A stretch of DNA of 64,000 nucleotides, taken from Enoplosus armatus (lineage: Eukaryota; Chordata; Actinopteri; Centrarchiformes; Enoplosidae). The first letter of the stretch is position 1. Each line of letters opens with the position of its first letter. Position numbers and translations under genes: made by a program. Shown in pieces: positions 23,128-34,434 of this stretch. The DNA is taken from the NCBI RefSeq assembly GCF_043641665.1, contig NC_092203.1:682001-746000 (forward strand). The letters are read 5' to 3'. The notes beneath the pieces were generated by a model. The model ran no database searches. It saw nothing but the letters and a program-made list of their open reading frames with translations, and had not been told where the DNA came from.

Positions 23128-25637
23128 GGGGTGGGAGGGTGGGGGGTGAGATAAGCAAGATTTATTGTGGGGAAGCAGAGGGGCTACCGCGACACTATCC
23201 AGGGAATGTACCCATTTTATACGAAGGCAAACGTATTGACCACGTGGTGGAGATATCCAATTAACCCAAAATCAACCCTTTGTTCTAATTGCCAACGCTG
23301 ATATGTACATGGAAAATGAAAGATGTTAAATGAAAGGTCTTTGATATTGGGGCGGGTGGGGGCGTGAAAAGCGGCAGCTACATATGAATTTGCAGTCTTG
23401 ATGGAATCTGGCACGGAAAGCTATTAAAACCTTCCTTTTTCTTTTACCCGACTGCCGCTACCATACAAGGCCACAGTACAAAAGGTAAGAATTAAGCAAA
23501 ACCCTGCTAATGTGCTGCTTTCGCCACTGCACACCCTAAAGAGTTTGCACACCTCAACGGCCACAAAGAGCAAGCGCCACAGGACCCTCTTGTGAATATC
23601 TCAAATCTAATGTTCATCTCAAAATCATTATCCCAGATGCTTCGCATCTCGCTCGTCCCGGGTCAGTGAGCCTGCAGTCCCAAGCTATCTGGTAATTGAT
23701 CCCTAGGTTTGAGGTGTTTGAGGCCATCTCGACCAGCTTTGTCAGCCTTGTTTTTCATTTACCAGGCTGATGCTACCAAAACAGGCCACAATACACTATT
23801 AAAAAAACATGAATCTATTTTTTTAATAGTCCAATTACTGTGAGGCCTTCTTTGCAGATGACTGCTTGTTATCAATGACAGAACCGACAGAATGATTGTA
23901 ATTGGAACAAGCGTCACTGGTTTTACATTTTTAAAACTTAGTGTGGGTGAAACTGGACTGAGATCTTCTAAACTCAACAGATGCGTCTTTGAAACATGTA
24001 ACTTGAAACGCGAAGGCACTGCACAGGCGCGCGGGTAGGACATGGTGGGGACTCCCAAGCGGTTGGCGATAGCAGCTGCACGGAGGGCTGGAGGGCTGGT
24101 GGGCTGGCGGGGCTGCGCTCATGCAATCATGATGATCGCCGTGATTGGTGTAAGAATAAAACGCAGCAGGAAATGGGACGAAGGACCTCACGCATTTCAG
24201 TGGATATGAATTCAAATTCCTGGCCCAGTCACCATCCATGGTGGACCTGGTGCGTTTTCTTTTGATTGTTTTTTTGTTTTTTTTAAATATCATCACCATC
24301 TTGTAATTTTCTTGTAAAAAGATATGTGCAGGATCTGTTGCTTTATGTTAGTATAGAGATTCAATGACAAACAAAGGGAGGATAAAAGGTCAGGTATGCA
24401 GGGGGTGGTTCTCGTTCTGCCAGTTAGCCTCACAGACATTCACGGCGCCCAGAGGATGAATCCCTCGGGCCTCTCCTCCAGTGACACCATCATCAACTAC
24501 TTTTTCTAATGTCTAAATACCTACGTTCCCCGTCAGCCTCGGACGTACGTACTTTGAGTTAATTGCCAATTAGCTACTGTTAGCATGGCAAGACACTTGA
24601 ACGGTGAACGTGTTCAGCCCAAGTGTTGCCTCTTGCACTTCTATACAAACCACGTTCCAAACACGGCCGAGAGCCCTCGACAGCAAAAGGAAAGGCCTCC
24701 TTTGTTTGTTGAAATTCAGAATAGGACCAAGGATGGGAATACAGCACGTGCATAGGGTGCAGCTTGTGGTCCACGCGGGTCTTTGCGGCAGGCCTAGCGT
24801 GCATCTGCAGCGTGCTCAAAAAAAAAAAAGCCTGTCTGCTTTGAGTACACTTCATTAACGCCCCCCCCCCCCAGCTTGTCAAATCTCAAGCTCGACAGTT
24901 TGAGCTGTGGTGCGAGCGTGTGAAGAATCTGGTGGCGCTGCTAGTACATCCAGGTGCACAGCAGGGTCTTGGGAATGACAAACATGGGTGAAATCTAATA
25001 AGTTCATGCATTTCATGTTGTTCTGGGAGTCACTCGCTTTTCCAAGCGAGGCGATCATTAGACGGGCGGCACCGAGTGATTGACGTTATCCCGGGTTTCA
25101 GATACCCATCAGCACCGCGTGTATTCTTAGCCGCCTGTAACACAATCGGAAAGTTTGCCGCGGACTAACGAGTCGGTTCCACAGAAGCAATATTTTTCGT
25201 ATTTGAGGAAAGCATGCATATTTCATACGCTCCGGCAGAGTATCAATCTCTGCCACATGGCATCAACAGCGGGGGTTATTGATTCAGTTTATTTTTTCAT
25301 CTCAGAAATGTACCACGGGGGCCCAGTGTCTGTCGCTGCTGCTGCCTCACGCTGTCATCTTTCTGTTGAGTAAAAAAAAAAGAAGTAACCATGAATAATT
25401 CTATAGATTTTCCCCTTGCTTGTTTTTTTTATTGCGGGTGACTTAGAGCCATGGCTTTACGTTCCACCCCTTTGTACACACATACAAATACACAATCCAT
25501 GCACCCACCCTCTGCAGACAGACGCAGCTGGTTGCTGCTCCTCGTCACTGTCAGCGGCAACATGAGCTCCATGTAAAGTCGTGTTAACACGTCGCTGCGA
25601 CGCAGACGCGGAGGAGCCGCCGCGAGATGGAAATACG

Positions 25638-25641
25638 CACG

Positions 25642-25670
<29 letters not shown>
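25638..25670 (+). repeat. (CA)n microsatellite
   Basis: CA run with CGCA interruptions near both ends. Confidence 0.9.
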
Positions 25671-25672
<2 letters not shown>

Positions 25673-25831
25673 AGTAAACAACACAGGAGCTGTCATCAAC
25701 CCCCGCAGGGCTCCAATTCCATTCAGGACCCAATAACAGAGTCATTTTCTCCCAGCCGTGGCTGTGTTTATCTCATGCGGCTGGGCCCGCACTCAGACTG
25801 CACGCGCATTGATGTTTTCTTTACTGTACTG

Positions 25832-25854
25832 TATGTGTGTGTGTGTGTGTGTGT
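25832..25854 (+). repeat. (TG)n microsatellite
   Basis: Perfect TG run of about eleven units. Confidence 0.9.
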
Positions 25855-25979
25855 AGGGTGTGTGTAAAAAAAATGGAGCCGCTGTGAAGGTTGTTTTTTT
25901 GTTTTTTTTTCTCCTCGGCGCATGTTATCTCTTTTTCACCTGCTTCAGTTACTTAACACACACAGTCGCACACGAACAC

Positions 25980-26000
25980 GGGGGGGGGGGGGGGGGGGGG
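25980..26000 (+). repeat. G21 homopolymer
   Basis: Twenty-one consecutive G. Confidence 0.95.
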
Positions 26001-26498
26001 TGTTGGGGCTGCCTTCACCCGAGGTGGCTGGGGGCTAAAGCTCGGAATAAATAGAAGGCTTGTGAAACTGGTCATTTTAACTGCTACAAATTTAGAAATG
26101 ACTCATAAGATATATATATATATATTGTATATTGTATTGTATTGATCAGAGGCTCGCTAAAACAGTTCAAAAAGGACATTTAATAACTTCAATCACATTA
26201 ACCGCACTCTGATGAGAAGGATGAGAATGAGCGCTGGTTGTGGCCTCAGATCCACATAGTGTCTCCTTAAGCTAACCTGCATCGTCTAGTCCATCGTCTA
26301 GTCAGACAGGGTCTCGCGCGTGACAGTGAATTATGGGGGAATGTACGATCCGGTAGATTGACGGGCTTAACGTCGGGATATTTCAGCCTCTGTTGCTTTC
26401 ATTTTAAGTTGTTTTTTTAATTTATTTTTTTATGTGTCTCTTGAGAGGCTGCCAACTGCGTGGAAGTGCAATACACAGTTACCGGGGTACACCTTTAA

Positions 26499-26911
26499 AG
26501 GTCCCGTATTGTGCTCATTTCATGCTCTATGTTTTTATTCTGGGAGTCCACTAGAGCAGCTTTGCATTATTCACAGTTCATAAAAAGTCCTTATTTATCT
26601 TCTCCTGGCCCTTTCTGCAGCCCCCTCAGTTCCCCCCTCTGTCTGAAATGAGCTGTTTTAGACAAACTGAACCACCTCCAAGAACTTGAAGAGCAGTCCT
26701 GAGCCGAGCGCTCCAATAACTTGACTGATAGACTCAGCGGGTGGATGAGCGTCCCTGTACTTCGTGGGTGGTGCTGTGCCTGGAGCAGATGACCTGCTAG
26801 GGGGGAGGGGGGGGGGGGGCGTGGCTGAGTGCGGTGACTGTATGGTTGTGACATCACAATGGCGGCTCATTTAAATGGCGCAAAAGTCCTACTCTCTACA
26901 ACGTGGGACCT
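26499..26911 (+). mobile_element. TTAA-type MITE of the AGGTCCC/GGGACCT family
   Basis: It begins AGGTCCCGTATTGTGCTC after TTAA (26,495-26,498) and ends CAACGTGGGACCT, where the right flank has drifted to TTTTA. About 100 bp of the 3' part present in 5982-6494 is missing: the segment with CAGTATTTATACAGC is absent. A G run of 13 (26,807-26,819) sits where the 57,129 copy has GGGGGG. No coding capacity. Confidence 0.8.
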
Positions 26912-28814
26912 TTTTACGTTACGGTTTTGAATACTTCTTGCACTGCTGACGAGTGCCACCTTACTTGCTCCAGTTTTTACGCACTGTGCAAGGTTCCCGG
27001 CGTGTTTTTCCTCCACCTGACGAAGCTGGACGTTCAAGCTAAACGCCATAATGGTACCGCTGAGCCTCAAGTCCTGTGTGCGTTAATCCTCCTGTGTGGT
27101 CTCCGCGTAGTTGCGACTTCAACTTCAATACGCTGGTATGAAAAATAAGCTTGGCTGCAGGAGAATGGAACAGAGCTGGAAGTGCAACCCGCCGGTGAGC
27201 CGTAGGGATGCGACCTCGGGCGCCGTCGTTCCCATCTGAAGGTCAGGCATCAGCTGAATCCTGACGGGCCTGTGAGTCTGTGTGGTAATACAGCCCAGCT
27301 GTGATCATTAATAATGACAGTAATAACAGTCAGTCTTGTAAAAATGCCCCACCCCCCTTTAAAAGATGTCTCGTAATTAGTATCTTACTGCGAGAGCGAT
27401 TGTTGGCTTAATAATTCTTTGATAGACGTTCAAATAGGTCATCCTCCTGAAGCGTTCTCACTGATGATGTTACGGATACCAGCGAGGAAGCCACTTAATT
27501 CCTGTCATGTTCCTGCGTTGATTATGTTTAATGTACAATGTCTGCCACAAATTAGAACAGCTTTGTGACAGCCATTAGGGATCCTGCTTCCGCCGTACAT
27601 CTGCGCGGTGGCATCGCCATCATGACAAACACGCCGCCGCTGAAATGTGAAGGGGTGAAAATGAACCGGAGCGTGATCAAGCTATTCCAGGCCACATTAC
27701 AAGGCGATCACATCCCCCCCGCCGCCGCGCTCAGACTTAGCTTCCACGATAGAGGAGGAATAATCAGCGGGGTTGAGATAAAAGCAGGGTAATCTATCAT
27801 CGGACGGCGAGGGGGGGAGGAGCGCGCCGGGGTTTCCGAGCCGCAGGGGCACGGAGTCCCCCCTGTACACCAAGAGGACGATCCATCATTTAACATGCTA
27901 ACAAGGCGAGGGACTTTTAACACGGGAGATAACGCAGGTGCGGCGTTATCAGGCGCTCTCAGAGACCTCTGCTAGCGCCGATTGGGGAACGCTCCCTTAT
28001 CTCCCCGTCCGAGGAGAACGCTGACCTTGTGACACCGAGAGAGAGAGAGAGCGAGCAGTCAAAAGAAAGTCTTCGACGTCCAAAGTGAAAAAACGTATCA
28101 TCTTGCGGTTAATTAATGAAGAGACTGACCAATGATCAGGAAAAGTCTTAGGGACACGGCGTGATGGCGAGGGTGAATCCATGTTGGAAAAAGGTCTCAA
28201 CTTGCTCAACGTTCTGGCGTTTTCGTTCGTGATCGTGACTGCCGCTTTCTTTCTCTGCCAAACCCAGGATTACGTTCAGACACGTTCCAACCCAGTCCCA
28301 ACGTCAATTAATGTATGATTAATGGCAGGGGATGGATGGGAGCGCAATGGGTCCTGCATTGAAGTTGGGGCGTCCTACGCGGCCACCCACAACCCTGTGG
28401 ATCCGCATCCTTACTTTGCACCTAGCTACACGTAAAAAGGACGCGCCAGTTCCTGCATTTTTATTCCCCCCCCTACAAGCACAGCTTTGATTGGCCAGCC
28501 AACAGACCTATGTGAGAATCGCTGCAGGACTCAAAAGACAGGGGCAACGTTCGGAGGCTTATGACACCCTGGCGCTTCAGCTGCATTGAACACCACCAGT
28601 CCGCTTCCTGTCCCGCTAGCTTCTGTAACTCAGTACAATCTCTCCTGAGGGTTTTCTTTCGGCCTGGAAAAGAGTAAAACGTGCTCCCCGGTGTTTACTA
28701 TCCATGTTGCAAGAGAAGTTGAGTATCTGCTGTTATGATTTCTATTCAAATTTGAAGTGAAATAACCTTTCATTTGTTAGCAAAACCATAGCTCCAGTGT
28801 AAGGTGTATGATAA
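26912..28814. other. Unassigned noncoding DNA
   Basis: No gene recognised. The part from 27,540 to 27,960 is low in simple repeats and moderately CpG-rich (GCGCGCCGGGG near 27,823). It carries a 75-codon plus ORF (27,565-27,792) without recognisable motifs, and could be a conserved noncoding element or an exon; nothing decides it. Confidence 0.45.
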
Positions 28815-28818
28815 TTAA

Positions 28819-29218
28819 AGCTACAGTAGGCAGTATTTTTAAATTTGAAGGGCTCCTTTAAAAAAAAAAATGTATGTCTGTGAGCACCGCCACCCCCCCC
28901 CCCCCCCCCCCTTGTATTTAGTCTTTTAGAATACTGGACCAGGAGGACCTGAATCAAACAACCAATCAGGGTGTTCTCTTCCAACCGTTCCAGTTCACAC
29001 TCCAATCCAGAAAGTAGACGCAGAAGCCCAGAGTCGATGTGATTGGCCAGTTACGCGCTAGCTAAGCCCTGATTGGTTGTTTGATTCAGACCGGGTCCAG
29101 TTTTTTTTTTTAAAAGACTAAATACAAAAAGGGGGCGGGTGCTCGCAGACACATTTTTGTGGTCAGACTTTGTTATTTCAACCGAAATGATAATTCAACA
29201 ATATTGCCCACTGTAGCT
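28819..29218. mobile_element. 400-bp TTAA-flanked hairpin MITE
   Basis: TTAA duplications at 28,815-28,818 and 29,219-29,222 bracket a 400-bp palindromic element. Its ends are AGCTACAGTAGGCAGTATT and AATATTGCCCACTGTAGCT. A second pairing lies further in: CTGAATCAAACAACCAATCAGG (28,950-28,971) pairs with CCTGATTGGTTGTTTGATTCAG (29,068-29,089), and GTATTTAGTCTTTTA pairs with TAAAAGACTAAATAC. The unpaired loop is about 90 bp. The left arm has C19 (28,893-28,911) where the right arm has only GGGGGCGGG. It is a different family from the AGGTCCC MITEs but uses the same TTAA target. Confidence 0.8.
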
Positions 29219-29222
29219 TTAA

Positions 29223-31590
29223 TGTATTTGGATAGTTTTGTACAGAAAAAAACAACAACTCTTAAATGTCTGACAATTTCGTCACAACCACGAGGAGACC
29301 TGAACTTTGAAGTTCTGGTCTCACAGCTCTTCATTCCCCCCATAGCACTAGTGGAGGAAAAGTAGTAAGAGCATGTTCTCTGCTGGCTGTGGCTATTCAG
29401 TCAATTATTGACATCTTTCATTACTGTCAAACTTAAAAAGTGGTTAAAGTTGAAGAAAAGCTTTGAGACAATTGAGATGTGGATTCTCTCGGCGTATGAA
29501 TAACCGTACATTTCTCGAGTGTCCGTTCAGCTGGTCCTGTGCTATAATAGAATCCAATGATACTGGGAAAATGAGTATGAAAATAATATTTCAAGGACAT
29601 GCTTTTCTGGCCCGAGGAGCCACTTGCCAAGTGCGATTCAATTCCCCCTCGCACCCCACCCCACCCCCGTCTGCGTCCAATCAATGCTATCAAAAAATGT
29701 TGCCAGTCCTGCTCCTCGACCAACTCTCCAGAAGTCTGCCACGGGAAGAGATACCCCCTCCCGTCTCCCTGTCCTTCCCCCTCCGCCTCTCAAGGGCAGA
29801 GCGGCGGAGCAGCAGATACTGTGCCGCAACCTGATCTATATTCTGGACAGGCTGTGTACTATATAAAGAAAGTGATGGGCCTTTGTAAGTCTACCTGCCC
29901 CACTTTCCTCCTCCAAAACTTCCCGAACCCTTCCGCTACGAGCGAGCGTCAGATAAGGCTGGCTGTTGGGAGAGGTGAAGAAGTCTGTGCACAAACACCG
30001 CCGTCTCCTCAGTCATTCAAAGGCTGTTTTCACCACTCCTGTCCCTCCACTCCTCTATCTACCCGATTGATATTGCCGTACATTTCCTCACGCCGCACTT
30101 GTCTGATATCACCATGTGTAATACCAGGTGGAACATTTGGAAAATACAACCCGCCCTCCAATTTTAATTCCACATTCACAGCGTGCTGTGGAGTAAAGGA
30201 AAAAGGCCAAGTTTCTGAGGAGATTGTCCTGTTTTTTTTTTTCTCAGCAACGAGGAACATGGAGCACCTAACCGCAACAGGTTCCCTGCTAACACTTAGA
30301 GGATACGCAGTTGGAGGGTGACACGAAATGTTTGCCAAACTGGTTCTCACGACGCAGCGGATCAAACGCACCGAAGTGTGCACTTACCCGTACGTCGATG
30401 AAGCGAAGTCTGAAGCCCCTTCGGGCCCCAGCCTCCATTGTAATTGAGCGTTCTCATTGGCCCCAACCGAGAAAAAACGCACTTTCCTGCCCGAGATTTC
30501 CATGTTCAGACCGACGCCACTCTGGATCCGGCGGCCGGTTCAGCTAAGCTAAGCTAAGCTCACAAATTAACACGGGCAAAAATGTAAACGTAATGGGGCT
30601 CAGTAACGTCCTGAAGTCTGCCAACTGCTCACTGCCGAGAAATAGTCCCGCGCGTAACCCTGTTTTTTTGATTTCCCAATCTGAGACATTATTTTGTCGG
30701 TCTGATTTTTCCCGCAAAGAAATCTCTAACTGTGTCATTTATTGTGAGATATCCGCGCAATTTCATTAACGCCGGTGAAACCAAAATGGCCCTGGGCTGT
30801 TTGGTCTGGTTGCCTTTATTTAGTGTTTCGGTTGAGTATGTCTTCCTGCAATAAATCCCCCCGGCTTTGGTCGTTTTAAGGTCGTTTTCACGGATTTGTT
30901 TGACAGCTTGATCTTGTCCCATTGGTTGCTCATTGACTCATCAGTGTCAATGTATTCATTCGTAACATTCCCTAGCGCAGCACTACTGGCCCGAGCATCG
31001 GTTTATGAGGCCACGGCATGAGCTTTCAGTGTCATCTGATTCTGCGGTGGGCTGCTCTGGTGGCCCCCCCCCCCCCCCCCCGAGAGCTCAAGTGCAGACC
31101 ATATAATCCTGTTAGAGATTGGGATGTGATTCATGATCTTTAGTGGATGTCATCCCTTTCTCTCGCGCTCCCATTTTCCATGTCACTGTCCTCTGCACGG
31201 AGTGCCGAAATAATCTTGCACTCTAAGACTCTTCGCTAATGCGCAGTGTGAAATCCGCCCCGTGTTCAGTGGGATTCCTTACACTCTGAGGGGAGGCGGG
31301 AGGGGGGGATTATGGGGAGATGGAAGTTTACACTGGCCCACGGTGAATGTTTGGAAGAAGACCTCATTAATTAGAAGCAGATGGAAATAGCGTTTTCATT
31401 TTGGTTTTCGTATTAACGCCAATAAAGCCGCATTTGCACATCGAGTTAATTGTTGAAAACTTGGAACTTCAGCACCCAGAATCCCTTCATTACAGTGATT
31501 TGAGTTGGCAAGATGTCGCCTAAACTACTGGGCCAAATGAACAGTAGCTAACGTTATCCGTGGCCAAAACAATCGCGCAAAAAATAGCTT
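29223..31590. other. Unassigned noncoding DNA
   Basis: No gene recognised. It holds the window's second longest ORF (29,599-30,321, plus, 240 codons), which is compositionally Pro/Ser-rich, has no domain and reads through T and C runs, so it is treated as chance. It also has four AGCTA units at 30,542-30,560, C18 (31,064-31,081) and a homeodomain-site-rich block at 31,358-31,455. Confidence 0.45.
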
Positions 31591-31599
31591 CATGAGCCA

Positions 31600-31802
31600 T
31601 GTGACGTCAGCCACGAGTTAACGCTTTGCGTCGGCTAAAAATGACGTCAGAATGAAAATGGCGTAATGTGAACGTGCGCGTTCCCTCGCCCGTGAAGGGG
31701 GGTCGACCTTGAATTCGATGTTAGTCCTTGTTCTATCTATTGTGGCGCCACCAGAGCCTTGGAGTCTTGGAAACCGCTTGGGCGGTGTTGAAAATGGCGG
31801 CA
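31600..31802. promoter_or_regulatory. Possible promoter-like patch: two CRE palindromes and YY1-like sites
   Basis: Two perfect TGACGTCA palindromes lie at 31,602-31,609 and 31,642-31,649, exactly 40 bp apart. AAAATGGCGT (31,655-31,664) and AAAATGGCGGC (31,791-31,801) resemble YY1 sites, and CpG density is raised (GTGCGCGTTCCCTCGCCCG near 31,675). CREB/ATF and YY1 sites at this density are typical of TATA-less promoters or LTRs. It lies just 3' (in the minus-strand sense) of the retroelement-like frame at 31,844, so it could be part of an LTR. No transcript is visible. Confidence 0.3.
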
Positions 31803-31843
31803 GGTCGAAGCAGTTTTGGGTGGGGGGAAAAAAATATGTTTCT

Positions 31844-32243
31844 TTAATAATCAACCAAAGCTGCTGGGTTGACTAATGACTTATGGGTCAAAGCAATTGT
31901 GCTCCCTGAATCCAATAAGGCTTCTGCATCCTCACTGTTGGTGGTTACAGGGCAACCTCCAAAGTTTCCCATCAGTGCAGCAAAGAGTTTAGCACGTTGG
32001 CCACTTGTTTCTGCGGTTGGGCCGTCCCAGGTGCTGTAAGCCCATTTCTACTGAGAATTTCCTGCTTGAGGCGTAATTAAAATTATTTGCAGTTAGAGGG
32101 CGAGAGTCCAGAAAAGTTTTTCTGATAAAAAATGGTGCTAAGGCGCTAGCCTGCTGTTCCTTCGGCCCCTCTTGCCTGACTGACTGTGCATCCATGAAGG
32201 CTTCCCACATCCCCCATCGCTCCCATTGTAGGAATGAAACCAC
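31844..32243 (-). pseudogene. Possible LTR-retroelement relic with retropepsin-like motif
   Basis: On the minus strand a frame ending at TAA (31,844-31,846) reads AKLFAALMGNFGG.., then EALLDSGSTIALTHKSLV. The hydrophobic-hydrophobic-Asp-Ser-Gly pattern (Asp codon 31,910-31,912) matches the active-site loop of retropepsins in Gypsy-like elements and retroviruses. Upstream, in another frame to 32,243, the translation (WEAFMDAQSVRQEGPKEQQ) could be gag-like. There is no zinc knuckle, flap or reverse transcriptase, and the frame stops about 20 codons after the motif. It is a broken scrap if it is real; a chance DSG cannot be excluded. Confidence 0.35.
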
Positions 32244-34394
32244 TAACTCTGCTTTTGGCTCATTGCCGCCTTTCGCTCAGCCAACGGTTTGCTGCCGAAT
32301 CGTGTTGCTCTCTGGCATGGCGTCCAATGTTTCCTCCATTTCACTGTGGTGTCTGGGCGGTCAGGTCCTCCAAATCTCCTCTGGACATCAGCCATCCATC
32401 AATCGTCCACCGGTGCCGGCGTTCCCTTGGCCTCTCGGGTGCTGGCGACCTGGTTGTTGTAAGTTTAGGGTGGCGGCAAGTCTTCGCCATCCACGACACA
32501 TTCTCTCATGACGCCGCACTATTAAAACATTTAGACCTCTGAAGGAATTTGCACATGATTTGAAGGGGGTGGGGGGCAAAAGAGGCACCTCGCTCCCACT
32601 TTAAAACGTCTTGTTTGCTTTTAGCTTCTCGACAGGTCTTCCAGGCCGGCTGTGCCTGCCTGCTGCTAATGTGCCTTCAAACGGCCTCTAATTCCTGACC
32701 CGAGGATCCTCGAGTCTTAAAAGAATTGTAAAGAATTGCCTGCCTGTCCAGTGTGAAGACCAAAGCGATTGTCCTCTAATGAGGAACGGTTGAGAGGCAA
32801 TCTCAACCGGGGGGCGGCATTGTTTCCCTGCAGCATCCAATTTGCGCCGGACTCATCTTCATGCAGCAGCCCTCGTAGCTCGGGATTAGTGATACAACTG
32901 CAGCAGCAGGAGTTTCAAGTCCCCGACAACTCTGATTGATTGAGCTTAAGTCAGGTACACTTCTGCAGGAAGAAACCCAGCTCTTCCCCTGTGTTCTCTC
33001 TGGACCCTTTTTTTTTTTCTTTCTCCCCCCACATATTGCAGCACAGAGTGATTAAAGGAGAAGAAACGGTTATCTGTGGCTGTCCCTCCAAGGCGCCGAC
33101 TGACTGAAAAAACGCTCCAGCTGTGTGTTGATAGACTGACCTCGGGCAGGCCAAGGTTGCCGCGTTAAGGCAAGCGGGGGCTGCGTCCAATAGGGAGACA
33201 ATGACAGAGAAAACGAGCGTCTTCTATCTTGTGAAGGTGGGGCAGTGTTTGACAGGGACCAGAGCACGACCCTGACGCTGATAAATAGCTTTGCTGACGA
33301 AAGGTTACAGGAAGCGCCTTTGATGCGCACGTGGAAATGTTTCTTTTCTGTTCTTTCTTTCGACGTTTATTTGGGATGAATTTTCATTTCGTTTCATTTT
33401 GTTCTGCCGTGGCTGCCCTTCGTGTTACCTTCCCAGTTCTTCCCGTTGGCTGCCGACCCAATAGACGCCCAGTATTGACCACCTCTGGAATACTGAATGA
33501 ATGTAATACAAGGATGAAATTACAGGGGGGGGGGGGGGGGTCAGGGTCACATGTTTGATTAAAGTTCTGTAACTCAAAAGTATGTTCGTATTTTTGTCTT
33601 TTTGTGAAATACTTGCACACTTTCACTTCTTCTTCAGGCCTCTTAAATATCCAAGAAAGACAAAGTGGCGACTCGCATCTCAATGAAAATTGTCATTGTC
33701 TTCATCACCAAACCTGCCACGTTGGTGAGGACTTTCATCCTTGTTGGGGAGAAGAAAAAAAAGTGGAAAAATCCCCCCAAAAAGCAAAAATAGAGACGTA
33801 TTTTACGTTCATTGAGGCTGTGCGGCACTGTGGATGTATGACACAGACTGCGTTGCATTTCCATGCACTGTACGTACCAGAGGTGGTTAAAACCCTCTTT
33901 GTGCCCTGGTCGCGGTAAGGCCCCCCGCGCTGTGGCCTGACTGCGGCCTTGCGCAGAGGCGGGAGGGCGGGTGGGCCCGGTTGACGCGGCCGCAGGCATA
34001 CTAACGAACGCCGCCGGGGCGCCTCTAATGGGATGCTTTGCTTCGCCTGAAATACAAAGATACTGTATGTGGATGTTGACGCCAGTCTGATTCATATTCA
34101 GAGGCAAATCAAACAATCCCCTCTGCCTCAGCGAGTCAAAATTAATAGGCAAGACTCCCCCCCCCCCACACACACATTTCTACCTGTTTTGCATTGCGAT
34201 GCCACTTTGCGGCATCTTGACATAGCAGGCCACTGAGGATCAAACACTTCCTGGAAAATGTGGCCTGCAAATTAGGCTCTTCGGCTACCTGTCTAATTAA
34301 AGAGGAGTAGCGCGAGTAGGTGGAGGCGCTCATGAGAGGTCCTGAGGGAGGCGGAATTTTCGCAGTTGATCAGATGTGTCTGCTGCTTTCATCC

Positions 34395-34396
34395 CA

Positions 34397-34433
<37 letters not shown>

Positions 34434-34434
34434 G
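34395..34434 (+). repeat. (CT)n microsatellite
   Basis: About 19 CT units with one CCCT interruption. Confidence 0.9.

Larger units (their letters stand above)
21331..26494. other. Unassigned noncoding DNA
   Basis: No gene recognised with confidence. It includes G11 (21,512-21,522), a minus ORF of 102 codons at 22,535-22,843, a signal-peptide-like ORF at 22,945-23,127, C12 (24,861-24,872), (CA)n (25,638-25,670), (TG)n (25,832-25,854), G21 (25,980-26,000) and (TA)n (26,110-26,125). From about 23,080 the sequence (CTGTTATGGTTTTAGCGAGGTGGACC.. to ATTTATTGTGGGG) looks like the start of an interspersed repeat, but I cannot define its end. Confidence 0.45.

Noticed and set aside
29599..30321. 240-codon plus ORF, the second longest in the window
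   Set aside because: Pro/Ser-rich from C/T-rich DNA, with a poly-Phe stretch from a T run, overlapping ORFs in other frames, and no domain or splice signals.
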